Part shown: piece after piece, positions 11,853 through 21,820 of the stretch | How the letters are laid out: each line of letters starts with the position of its first letter | How positions within the stretch are numbered: position 1 is the first letter of the stretch | Source: Isoetes taiwanensis | Lineage: Eukaryota > Streptophyta > Lycopodiopsida > Isoetales > Isoetaceae | Length of the DNA: 64,000 nt | Assembly: GCA_021234155.1 (NCBI GenBank) | Contig: JAJEKV010000067.1 | Location: forward strand, 4,209,279-4,273,278 | Reading direction: 5' to 3' | Program-made: the position numbers and the translations under genes | Notes under the pieces: model-generated | What the model was told of the DNA's origin: nothing | Databases searched by the model: none | The model's input: only the letters and a program-made list of their open reading frames with translations

Positions 11853-12838
11853 TACCACACCAAAAACGTTAGATACCCTGCCTATTAAGCTAGATCATGT
11901 TTGCCATAGCCAGAATGAAGGTTTTAAGCAGCCACCATTGTTTCCTCTCACAAACCATTGCTAGCTTTAACGTTTTATGTTTTAAAAAAATTTATGCCTT
12001 TAGGGTATCTCTGAAAGACAATTGACGTTGTCTTTAAATTATTCTTGAATCCTTTACTTTACAAAAATATAGCATATTTTGTTTGGACTATGAAAAAGGG
12101 TCGTGCAATGGTCTTTCCCTAGATTGTGCTTGAGTCCTTCATAAGTGTCCGTATTTCATTTGAAGCCATTAATTACTTAAAAAAAGGGAAGGGAAACCAA
12201 ACAAACGAAGGGAAATATTATTACATTTTATAGATCCAGCTCCTTGCTGTACCTATAGCAGGGAAATGGCGATTCAAGCAAGAATTATGCCAATTTAGAA
12301 AATTTTGGATTCACTGCCACCAATCTCCTTTTGCAAAACATTTTTGCCTCGAATCCTTTTTAGCGCAATAGCCCAACCTTGATATCATCTTATCTGAAAG
12401 CCTAACCTATCCACTTATTCTAAAATTTGACATGGATACTCAATGGCCATTAGATCTTGATTAAAACAAAGAGATGGTTGAGAAAAATAAGTGAGCCCAC
12501 TGAAAAAAGAGACGGAATGTCGCCCACCGGATTTAACCCTAAATGCTTATTGTTGCCCTCTGTTATACGACATTCAGGCAATCAGGTTCTTTTTTCATTA
12601 AGCTGTATGAAAGAAAACTTGTGGATCTGCCTTCGTCTTTAAGAAATAGTAGCAGTTTCTGTTTCTGTTGGTCTTTACGAATTTTGGGCTTGAGGGTTAT
12701 TTTGATAAAGACACCTACTGTTGAAAATCATGCCAATAGCCAATTACCATGCACGAAAAACTTCATTTGAATCTTATAAGCTCAATATTCTTTAAGCTCA
12801 AAATTTTGGGCTGGTTAAGACTATTAGTGAATGCTTTG
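11853..12838. other. No recognisable gene
   Basis: Short frames only. No domain, inverted repeat or LTR border was seen. Confidence 0.4.
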
Positions 12839-13008
12839 GAACCCTAATTTCATAAGTCGGACATGACAAACTCATGCACTGGTTCAATTTTTGAAGATGC
12901 TAGCAGAAACAGAATCTCAAATGTTGCATACAGATTTCCTTTCCCTTCTATGCCGATGGCGATAATTGGAGTAGCAAATTGTTTTCTTTACACAGAAGCT
13001 CAAAGGTA

Positions 13009-13086
13009 AGCAAGGAGTCTGAGCATGTCAGATTTAAGATTACTCCTAGCAAGGAGTCTGAGCATGTCAGATTTAAGATTACTCCT
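13009..13086 (+). repeat. Two tandem 39-bp copies inside the PPR remnant
   Basis: A 39-bp unit starting AGCAAGGAGTCTGAGCATG is present twice, at 13009-13047 and 13048-13086. Unit B has one copy only (18890-18930), so this duplication arose after the larger one. Being 39 bp it keeps the reading frame. Confidence 0.9.
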
Positions 13087-13690
13087 AGCTATGCTTCTCT
13101 TCTAAATCAATGTTGTAATACAAATACATAAGCTTCTCCAGAGGGCAAGTTGATACATTTCCATATTTTGCATTACGGAAATAAAAATGATTTCAGATGC
13201 TTGGCAAAACTCCTCATGCTCATGTATGGTAAATGCGGAGCTGTTTGGAATGCAAGGCATGTTTCTGACATTATAGTCAATAGGAACATGTACTCCTGGA
13301 ATATTTTGCTTGCTGCTTATGGCCATAGAGATATGTTGCATAATGCTTGGGAATTGTTTGTAGAAATACTAGATAAGAATTTAGTTTCCTGGAACTCTAT
13401 GATTGCAGCATATGCCCAGCATGCAGACTCTAAGAAAGCCATTCAACTTTTCCAACAAATGCAGCTATACGGATTGAGCCATAATAGTGTTATTTTTATC
13501 ATGTCCTTGATATCTGCAGATTAGGTGGTCTTAGGAATAGCTGATATTATTGATATGGATTCAGTCGGAGGTGGTCCTCACTATCACACTTGTCAATACT
13601 TATGGTAATTGTGCATGTCTAGATGAAGCATTGGAAGTCTTTATGAGATAACACCTAATGTTGTCTGCAACTCCAGATTCCACAATAAAA
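13087..13690 (+). pseudogene. PPR protein fragment, copy A
   Basis: Remnant of a plant pentatricopeptide-repeat protein of the PLS type, a family that mostly binds organellar RNA. The frame reads YASLLNQCCNTNT, a stop at 13129-13131, then EGKLIHFHILHYG, KLLMLMYGKCGAVWNARHV, NRNMYSWNILLAAYGH and NLVSWNSMIAAYAQH, which are the repeated motifs of this family. The open part is 13150-13524, far shorter than the usual 500 residues or more. After the stop at 13522-13524 the sense continues in broken frames to about 13690. The first half of unit B holds the same fragment at 18938-19520. Confidence 0.85.
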
Positions 13691-13813
13691 GGCTGCCTAA
13701 CTGCTGGTAATTGGAGTGATCCCGACTGTTCAAATCCAAAAGTCAAAATTCGACGGTCCAAATTCCACGAACTATAATCTCAACCATCCATATCATTGGA
13801 TCTTGATTATCTA

Positions 13814-13826
13814 GAAACTTCTAGAA
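13814..13826. promoter_or_regulatory. Heat-shock-element-like motif, copy A
   Basis: GAAacTTCtaGAA is three alternating 5-bp heat-shock units. Its counterpart in unit B (19637-19654) has four. No nearby intact gene is positioned to use it, so the function is unproven. Confidence 0.35.
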
Positions 13827-13948
13827 CACTTTACGCTAATTTCTAGACCATTTCATCCTCATCTTAAAAAAATCCCACAAAAGCAGAAATTGAACTCCTA
13901 CCCCATAGGGTTGAACCCACTAAGGGGCAAGCATCGATCATGTTGTAT

Positions 13949-15139
13949 ATTGTTTCTATTCTTAGGATGGGTCCTATGATACAACTAGTTGGCCAGTGAA
14001 GTGGTGTTCTCATTGAGCTTTGTAAAACATTGAGTACAAATGGACCCCTCACTAGGGATAGATAAATTTGGAAATATGAACTTTAAATGCTCGAAAACTA
14101 GACAATCGCCGAGCATGATGGCGAAGAATACAACATAAAAGGCGCTTTTATCCGCCCTTGAGAATTGATGCAAGGTGAGAGGGCTTCGGTGGCTGCTCCT
14201 CATCGGGAAGAAGAACCCGCCTTCTTAGGTTTTGAGAAACCCAAGCAAATAGTTGAAGCGACCCCACGCTATGGCAACCACAAGACCCTAAACAATCTGC
14301 GAAATCAAGGTGAAATAAAAATAACCCTTCAATGAATTAGATGCCATAGGCAAAAGACTCGGGCTCAGGGGCCCTTGTAGAGAAACAACGACCGACTAAT
14401 CGGGAGGCGTAAGCGGAATGACCGCCAGCGGGAAAACCTGGCACCGATTAGTGCTGCCTGGAGAACTTCTGACGCCCTTGTAGAAAAACAATAAAATTGT
14501 AATATATGATCTACCGGAGGCAACGGCCATGCGGGGAAAACATGAATAATAAATATTGACTTCCGGAGGCTACAATGCCACCCAGGAAAACATGAATGAA
14601 TAAATAAAATACTAGTGCCATCTTGAGAAAGAGTAAACCAATAAATATACTCCGGAGGCTACAAAACCCTTGTTGAGGAAATAAAGAATGCAAATTTAAG
14701 GACATAGAAAGGAAATAGCGAACCGCGATCAAATGAAAAGAAAAACCATCAAGGGAGGAGAAGCGGCCGGGATAGAGAAAAAGGATTTCTTGCAAACATG
14801 GAGGAAAGCGAGGTCTTTGCTGCGGAAGCGACCGAAGTATAGACAAATAGACAAATCTGAGATAGCCGGTGACTAATAGGAAACGAAGCAACTTCAACGA
14901 TGGAACATGAAATGAGAAAACGGGAAAACGGATGAAGAAATGACAAACAAGCTCGGATATGATAAAGGGAGAGGGGGGCGGGAAGCTTGTGGAGCTAGAA
15001 AAGAACAATAAGGAAAATAAGCTCAAGAGAACGCCGATGACTGGAAATGAGGAAGGAGGCGGTATAAATAGGAGGTGCAAGTAGGACGTCCCCATCCAAG
15101 GAATGTCGGTTCTATTGCGATAGCAATAGAACCGTGGCA
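13949..15139. other. 1.2-kb segment present in unit A only
   Basis: Unit A and unit B match up to TTGTATATTGTTTCT and again from TATATTGTTA(A)GCCTGCACC. Between these points unit A holds about 1.2 kb that unit B lacks. It contains three spaced copies of CCGGAGGC(T/A)AC near 14513, 14561 and 14651, a TATAAATA at 15063-15070, and a strong hairpin at 15107-15134. There are no inverted ends or clear target duplication, so it could be an insertion in A or a deletion in B. A long minus-strand frame (14511-15158) has no recognised domain. Confidence 0.55.
15107..15134. other. 12-bp-stem hairpin
   Basis: CGGTTCTATTGC pairs perfectly with GCAATAGAACCG across a GATA loop. It lies about 40 bp from a TATAAATA motif at the edge of the segment that is unique to unit A. 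Confidence 0.7.
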
Positions 15140-15154
15140 TTATATTGTTAGCCT

Positions 15155-15260
15155 GCACCTTCCTAGAAAGTTCTAGGATGTTCTACATAGTTCTAGGGTG
15201 TTCTATACTATTCTAGAGAATTCTACAATGTTCTAGAAACTTTTAGATAGTTCAAGAAAA
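15155..15260. repeat. TTCTAG-type short repeats
   Basis: Repeated (G)TTCTAG(A/G) words about 10-14 bases apart, for example AAAGTTCTAGGATGTTCTAC and following. The same set occurs in unit B at 19795-19880. They lead into the GAATCTAAGG array. Confidence 0.6.
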
Positions 15261-15449
15261 TAACAAAGGCAATCAAAGGTAAATATTCGTATAATAAAAC
15301 TTAGAAACAACTAAATTTAAAGCATGTTCTAGAAAGTTCAAGAATGAGCTTTCACTGGTCAACTAGCGTAGATAAACACTCAACCTAAAATAGAAGTTGT
15401 TAAGAGTAGTAGATTTTAAAAAGTTTCTAGAAATAGTAACTTTTGTTGG

Positions 15450-16170
15450 AATCTAAGGGAATCTTTATAAAATATTTAAGAATCTAGGGGAACCTAATAG
15501 AATCTAAGAGAATGTTCATAAAATCTGAGGGAAACTTATAAAATCTGGGGGAAATCTTAGAAAATCTCATAAGATCTAAAGGAATCTAAGATAATCCTGG
15601 AGAATCTAGGGAAAACTTCATAGAATCTAAGGGAATTGCATAAAATCTATGAGAATCTAAGGGAAGCTTCATAGAATCTTAGGGAATCTAAAAAAACTAA
15701 GAGAATGTAAGGGAATCTAAGAGAATCTCATAAAATCTAAGGAAATTTTCATGAAATATTTGAGAATCTAGGAAAATCTAATAGAATCTAAGAAAATCTT
15801 CATAGAATCTGAGGGAACCTTATAAAATCTAGGGGAGTCTTAAAAAATCTTATAAAATCTAAGGTAATCTTGGAGAATTTAGGGGAATCTTCATAGAATG
15901 TAAGGGAAGCTTCGTAATGTAAGGGAATCTCACAAAATTTAAGAGAATGTAAGGGAATCTAAGGGTATCTCATAAAATTTCAAAGAATCTAAAGAAATTT
16001 TCATAAAATCTAAGGCAATCTAAGGGAACATACATAATATCTTAGAGAACCCAAGGGAATGTAAAGGATCTCATAAAATTGAAGGGAATGTACGGGAATC
16101 TATATAGAATCTTGGAGAATCTTGATGCTCATTAGGATAATCTTTTAGAATCTAGGGGGATTCTAAGAGA
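15450..16170. repeat. Degenerate GAATCTAAGGGAATCT array, copy A
   Basis: About 700 bp made almost wholly of imperfect words such as GAATCTAAGG, GGGAATCTAAG, CATAAAATCTA and CTTCATAGAATC, recurring every 10-25 bases without a fixed period. No coding frame. The array is shared with unit B and so predates the duplication, but the order of words differs between copies. Confidence 0.8.
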
Positions 16171-16240
16171 ATCTCACAGGAACTTGCATCATACGAACAT
16201 GCTTCGTAGGATCGATTAAATAACTTGTATATATTGGGGT

Positions 16241-16243
<3 letters not shown>

Positions 16244-16280
<37 letters not shown>

Positions 16281-17640
16281 TAAGAAGTATGATTTTCTAT
16301 TAATAAAAAGTGGCCCAAGACCTTATTACAGAGCGGCCCAGAGGCCTTATAGGAAGAAGTAGCACATGGTCACCAGATAGAAAGAATTAACACATATATA
16401 ACAATACAGCCACCAAACTAGAGAACCTCAACAAAATGATGCCCCTGTACTCTGTCCAAAGCGCCCTCAACCTCTTCATTATCATAACAAGAGGATAGAG
16501 AACCTCCTCTCCGCCCATCCAGTACTATAGAGCATATTCCTTGTACCTTCATTGCAGATACTATGGGAAAACAGTTATATTTGTGGAGCTCTACTAAAAA
16601 CATCCTTCCAGATCTTGAAGCACCCCGACATATATACCTTGGAAGAATAATTCTTTCAACATGGAGACTCAGAGGCTGGAGGTGCATTCTGAAATTCCAT
16701 TCTCTTCTCTCACTTAAGTACTATGGGATACTAGTCCCTTTCCATTCGATATGTTCCTGCTACCTTGAAGCACAACCCAGGAGATGCAAGCAAAAACAAA
16801 ACAAAAAGTACTGGGGATTGCTCACCGTCTTCCACAAGAGAGATACTATGATTGGTCATCCAAAGGCACCAATCAGACCCAAAGTATCCATCCATTTAGA
16901 ATTATGGAATCCCCTAAAAAAATGTTGATATTGGGACGCAATGTGTTATAAGTAGCATATGTTGTTGTTTCTTTAGCTAATAAAAGAGACATAGTTTGGT
17001 TAAGAGATTACATAACAAGCTAGCTTATGATCAAGCTGGCTCAAATAGTATGTATTCTAGTGGTATAGCTATGATGAAAAAGTCCAATTCAACATGAACG
17101 TACAAAGTTTTTTGAGGTGCAATATCATCTTGTGCCAAAGTTGAAGTAATGTATGTGACCACGCTTGTAGATATATTGATAAATGTTCTTATTGCAAATA
17201 AGTGAACCTCGTTGCACTATGCTATTGGTCTTTGTAGTTGACTATTATAGTACATATCGACGGGTGTAATGAGATCGATTAATGAATCAACAAACTCGCA
17301 TCAGATATCATGTGTTACATGGCCCACGACTGTAATGCCAATGGTGGAAAATAGATTTCAAGACATCGAAGCTTTTAGGGTGGAGACGGTCTAGAAAGTT
17401 ATGGAAGAGGCAGTGCAAAATTCCTTCTTGACATGGCCGATTTTCAAAGGTATAATATGGAAAACTTACAAAATGGCTGGACAAAGCCTGTTCTCCAAAG
17501 ACAAAGCCATTTCCACAAAGCAAGTTGTTTTTAGTGGGTTTTCCTATCCAGAAGTGCACTATTTCGTGCAATTCTAAGGTATCCACGTCAGCACCCACGT
17601 CAGCCAAACCTAATTGCCTCCATTGGATCTGTTTTTTTTT
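16244..17640 (-). mobile_element. LINE/SINE 3' end insertion with 32-base poly(T), extent uncertain
   Basis: A run of 32 T at 16244-16275 is followed by GAGGGTAAGAAGTATGATTTT and CTATTAATAAAAAG, the same tail pattern as at 207-250. Read on minus this is the 3' end of a non-LTR element. Unit B lacks the whole stretch from about 16230 to 17700, so the insertion or insertions entered unit A after duplication. A second short T run lies at about 17633-17647, so more than one event is possible. The minus frame 16418-16687 has no recognised domain. Confidence 0.5.
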
Positions 17641-18100
17641 TTTTTTTAATACGGCTACAAAAATTTAGAACTGCCTTCGTCTATCCCGTCAGATGCATCT
17701 CCCTTGGATATGGCAACGAAAGATAATTACCTATACATAAACAAATAAACCTGAAGATGAGTTTTCTATCCAGTGCTATAGTCTTGGTTCATGGTATGAA
17801 GATGAGTTTTCCATAGCTCCATGGCAGATGCATTGCCCCATACAAGATGCAAAGGCCATGAAAGGACTTTTCGATGCATCAATTTAGTCCAATAACAAAC
17901 TAAATCTAGATCTGACAAGAATGGAGCACTTGTGTGCCATCAATAACTTGGATTGGGCAACGAAAATAATGCCATGAATAGAATGCATTTATGCATACAC
18001 AAAGCAAGGTGGTCTAATGGCAACCACCAATCTAGAAATAGTATCTCCAAATATGGTCTCTTACATCCACTTCAGTTGGATGAGGAATAATGCCAAGACC

Positions 18101-18554
18101 TCATGTGAGGGTGCATCTGATGAGTGCCTGAGAGGCTATAGGATGCATATATCGATAAGTTTGAGTTGGAGGGCTAATTGAAGCACCTTCAAATTGGAAA
18201 AGGAGGGAAGGGACATGCTCACTAGGAGCTTGTGAAACATTAAGGGTAGCATTAGTAGAAGGATATGATCTGACAGGAGATCCCCCAAGGAACAAGACGC
18301 TATGTGCATCGTGTGTATGATGGGTAAGACAATAGGAGAATGTTCCATTGAGTTGATTAATATCATCAACAATAGTATGTGCACATCCCATGGCTATGCT
18401 GCTAGGTTGAGAGCCACTTGAAACGGAATGGAAGGTTATATTCTCGATGAATATGCTCTTGCTCATACCGATCGAGCACCTCTCTCCAAGTGAGCTCGGC
18501 AGCCTCTGCTACTGCTGCAACTGCCAAGAACAGGCATCAGATTAAAATAGACAT
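18101..18554 (-). pseudogene. Nepenthesin-like aspartic protease remnant, copy A
   Basis: Minus-strand relative of plant A1 aspartic proteases, recognised from NGTFSYCLTHHTHDAHSVLF and VPSLLFQFEGA. Compared with unit B the start (ATG 18554) meets a stop at codon 6 (TGA where B has TGG). An internal part between NATL and VSQAPSEH is deleted, with a short shared ACATTAAGGG-like junction. Neither catalytic DTG/DSG motif is present. It is a pseudogene; a short open frame from a later ATG is probably not meaningful. Confidence 0.75.
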
Positions 18555-18937
18555 TGGGCTGAGACGTTCCGTTGGGTGGGCTCAATAGGTGAGCTATTTA
18601 TTTGGACTTCTTCTTGTGCCTTTATCAAAAGGTAGCCGCATCCTTTCGCTTAGTCTATAGCCTTTAACTGACAGACGATTGCCTTTAATCCGGTTAGCAA
18701 ATCCTACGAGCTATAGGAACCCTAATTTCATAGGTCGGACATGACAAACTCATGCACTGGTTTACGTTTTGAAGATGGTAGCAGAAACAGAATCTCAAAT
18801 GTTGTATATAGATTTCCTTTCCCTTCCATGCTAATGGCGATAATTGGAGTAACAGATTGTTTTCTTTACATGGAAGCTCAAAGGTAAGCAAGGAGTCTTA
18901 GCATGTCAGATTTAAGATTACTCCTCTTAGCTATGCT

Positions 18938-19520
18938 TCTCTTCTAAATCAATGCTGTAATGTAACAGAAATACAAAAGCTCCTCCAGAGGGCAAGTTAA
19001 TACATTCCCATCTTTTGCAGTACGAAAATAAAACTGATTTTAGATGCTTGCAAAAACTCATCATGCTCATGAATGGTAAATGCAGAGCTGTTTGGAATGC
19101 AAGGCATGTTTTTGACATTATAGTCAATAGGAACATATACTCCTGGAATATTTTGCTTGTTGCTTATGGCCACAGAGGTATGTTGCATGATGTTTGAGAA
19201 TGGGAACTGTTTGTAGAAATACTAGATAAGAATTTAGTTTCCTGGAACTCTATGATTGCTACATATGCCCAGCATGGAGACTCTAAGAAAGCCACTCAAC
19301 TCTTCGAACAAATGCAGCTATACGGATTGAGCCATATTAGTCTTACTCTTATCAGTGTCCTCAATATCTGCAGATTAGGTAGCCTTAGGAATAGCTCATA
19401 TTATTGGTATTGATTCAGTCTGATGTGTTCCTTGCTATTGCCCTTGTCAATGCTTATGGTAATTGTGTTGTCTACATGAAGCATTGGAAGTCTTTACGAG
19501 ATAACACTTGATATTGTTAC
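18938..19520 (+). pseudogene. PPR protein fragment, copy B
   Basis: The counterpart of 13087-13690. It reads KLIMLMNGKCRAVWNARHVF, NRNIYSWNILLVAYGHRGM, a stop at 19195-19197, then NLVSWNSMIATYAQH and KKATQLFEQMQLYG. The stop positions and small indels differ from copy A, so both copies have drifted since duplication. Confidence 0.85.
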
Positions 19521-19636
19521 CAACTCCAAATTCCACTATAGATCCTGATTGTTCAAATCCAAAAGTCAAAATCTAACGATCCAAATTCCACGAACTACGA
19601 TCTCAACCATCCACATCATTGGATCTTGATTATCTA

Positions 19637-19654
19637 GAAGCTTCTAGAACATTC
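19637..19654. promoter_or_regulatory. Four-unit heat-shock-element-like motif, copy B
   Basis: GAAgcTTCtaGAAcaTTC is a perfect alternation of four GAA/TTC units with 2-base spacing, the known binding pattern of heat-shock factors. Copy A at 13814 keeps three. It lies about 100 bp before the TTCTAG and GAATCTAAGG repeats. Confidence 0.4.
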
Positions 19655-20009
19655 TACTTTACAACATTTCATGTTCATCTTAAAAAACCCCACGGAAGCA
19701 AAAATTGAACTTCTACCCCATAGGGTTGAACCCACTAAGGAACACGCATCGATCATGTTGTATATTGTTTCTTTTATATTGTTAAGCCTGCACCTTCCTA
19801 GAAAGTCTAGGATGTTCTACATAGTTCTAGAGTGTTCTATAATGTTCTAGAGAGTTTGACAATGTTCTTTTAGATACTTCAAAATGATCTAGAAAGTTTA
19901 AGAATGAGCTTTCACTGGTCAACTAGCATAGATAAACACCTCAACCTAAAATAGAAGTTGCTAAGAATAGTAAATTTTAAAAAGTTCTTAAAAATAGTAA
20001 TTTTTTTTT

Positions 20010-20560
20010 TGTAATCTAAGGGAATCTTTATAAAATATTTAAGAATCTAGGGGAATCTAATAGAATCTAAGAGAATGTTCATAGAATCTGAGGGAACCTC
20101 ATAAAATCTAGGGGAATCTTAGAGAATCTCATAAGATCCAAAGGAATCTAAGATAATCTTGAGAATCTAGGAAAAATTCATCATATTTAAGAAAATCTTC
20201 ATAAATATAAGAGACTTTCATAAAATCTAAGAGAATCTAAGGGAAGCTTTATAGAATCTAAGGGAATCTAAAAAAACTAAGAGAATTTAAGGGAATCTAA
20301 GAGAATCTCATAAAATCTAAGGGATCTAAGGAAATTTTCATGAAATCTTTGAGAATCTAGGGAAATCTAATAGACTCTAAGAAAATCTTTATAGAATCTG
20401 AGGGAACCTTATAAAATCTGGGGGAATCTTTAGGAATCTTATAAAATCTAAGGTAATCTTGGAGAATCTGGGGGAATATTCATAGAATGTAAAGGAAGCT
20501 TTGTAGAGTCTGAGGGAATCATAAGATCTAAGAGAATGTAAGGAAATCTAAGAGAATGTA
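20010..20560. repeat. Degenerate GAATCTAAGGGAATCT array, copy B
   Basis: Counterpart of the array at 15450-16170, shorter by about 170 bp. It ends at GAGAATGTATGG, after which unit B has about 200 bp with no match in unit A. Confidence 0.8.
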
Positions 20561-21300
20561 TGGATAAAAACTATGGCGGTTTTTCGTATTGAAGGTATGC
20601 AAAAAGTTCCAATCACTTATTTTTTTTTCCAATGAAAAGAAGACTAAGAAGCATCATTCTTTGATGTCCATTGGAGACCAACATACATTGCTCTTTCACC
20701 ACCATTAACTTCGCATATATTTCTTTAGAAAGAGATTAGTTATCTACTTTTCTTTCTCACATGAGAAATGTAATTACCAATACATAAACAAGTAAACTTG
20801 AAGATTTTTCTATCCAATGCTATAGTCTTGGTTCATGGTATGAAGATGAGTTTTCCATAGCTCCATGAAAGATGCATTGCCCCATACAAGATGCTAAGGC
20901 CATGAAAGGACCTTTGGATGCGTCAATTTAGTCCAATAACAAACTAAATCTAGATCTAACAAAAGTGGAGCACTTATGTGCCATCAATAACTTAGATTGG
21001 GCAAAGAAACTAATGCCATGAGTAGAATGCATTTCTGCATACACAAAGCAAGGTGGTCTAATGGTAACCACCAATCTAGAAATAGTATCTCCAAATATGA
21101 TCTCTTACGTCCACTTCAATTGGATGAGGAATAATGCCAAGACCTCGTGTGATGGTGCGTCTGATGAGCGCCTGAGAGGTTATGGGATGCATATACCAAT
21201 AAGTTTGAGTTGGAGGGCTGAATGAGGCACCTTCAAATTGGAAAATGAGGGAAGGGACATGCTCACTAGGAGCTTGTGAAACATCAAAGCAAATAGGTAC

Positions 21301-21791
21301 TGTTGGAGTTTTGGTCATGCCTTATTTTCAATAGGCGACATTTGGTATAACCTGTAATGGGACACGTGTTGGTAAAAAAACTGTAAAATGGGCGATGGGG
21401 AAATTCGAAAGGGGGAGACAGAACTGTGAGGCGGATCTGAAAGAGGAAAACCGACAGGGAGATCGGCAGGTAGAGGTGGTTTTGGCATCGATCTATGTAT
21501 GGCGGTTGTGGGATTGAGACCTATCTGTGTAGATCCGGATAGGAGCTATAATCTAAGCCTGCAGACGAAGCTGTGACAGCAGAAGAGATTTGGATGAGAG
21601 AGACTGGAGAAAAGATTGGGTCTGCAATTTCAACTTCGGTCTAAATCGGAAGTGTATGGTGATGGATTTGTGCACCTGAAGTAACCCAGACCGTTGTCTG
21701 GTGGAGACTGTTGAGTAGGAGGCAGAGATCATTAAGTAGGAGGTAGAGACTGGCTTTCTTGGGTTCAAATCCCAGGCTCTAATTTCTGACA
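21301..21791 (+). repeat. Copia 5' LTR
   Basis: 491 bp, TGTTGGAGTT to TTTCTGACA. Near its 3' end at 21759-21776 is a tRNA T-arm-like sequence with a perfect pol III B-box word GGTTCAAATCC (21762-21772). Confidence 0.96.
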
Positions 21792-21792
21792 G

Positions 21793-21804
21793 TGGTATCA
21801 GAGC
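21793..21804 (+). other. Copia primer-binding site
   Basis: TGGTATCAGAGC, one base after the LTR. This is the standard plant Copia site complementary to the 3' end of initiator methionine tRNA. Confidence 0.95.
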
Positions 21805-21820
21805 TGGGACGGCCTTGACT

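Larger units (their letters stand above)
12839..18717. repeat. Tandem duplication, unit A
   Basis: Unit A and unit B (18718-26320) begin with the same sequence (AACCCTAATTTCATA, then GTCGGACATGACAAACTC) and carry the same features in the same order: PPR remnant, heat-shock-like motif, TTCTAG and GAATCTAAGG repeats, then a minus-strand aspartic-protease-like gene with its upstream region. The end of unit A (TTAGCAAATCCTACGAGCTATAG) matches the end of unit B, so the two abut head to tail near 18717. Unit A carries extra DNA at about 13949-15139 and 16230-17700. Divergence is a few percent with many small indels. Confidence 0.85.

Noticed and set aside
11553-11964. Frames rich in alternating Glu-Asn or Ser-Phe
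   Set aside because: They are only the translated (TCATTC)n microsatellite.
13964-13990. 5S-derived (Cassandra-type) element
   Set aside because: TTAGGATGGGTCC resembles part of a 5S promoter, but the rest of the 5S sequence does not follow.
14511-15158. 215-codon minus-strand frame
   Set aside because: Composition is Phe/Leu/Ser/Pro-rich, as expected from the antisense of A/G-rich DNA; no domain, and it covers a hairpin and repeat words.
15450-16170. CRISPR-like array
   Set aside because: Repeats are degenerate and without constant spacers, and the DNA is plant nuclear.
21815-21820. TTG start for Copia pol
   Set aside because: An ATG in the same frame lies two codons later and is the more likely start.
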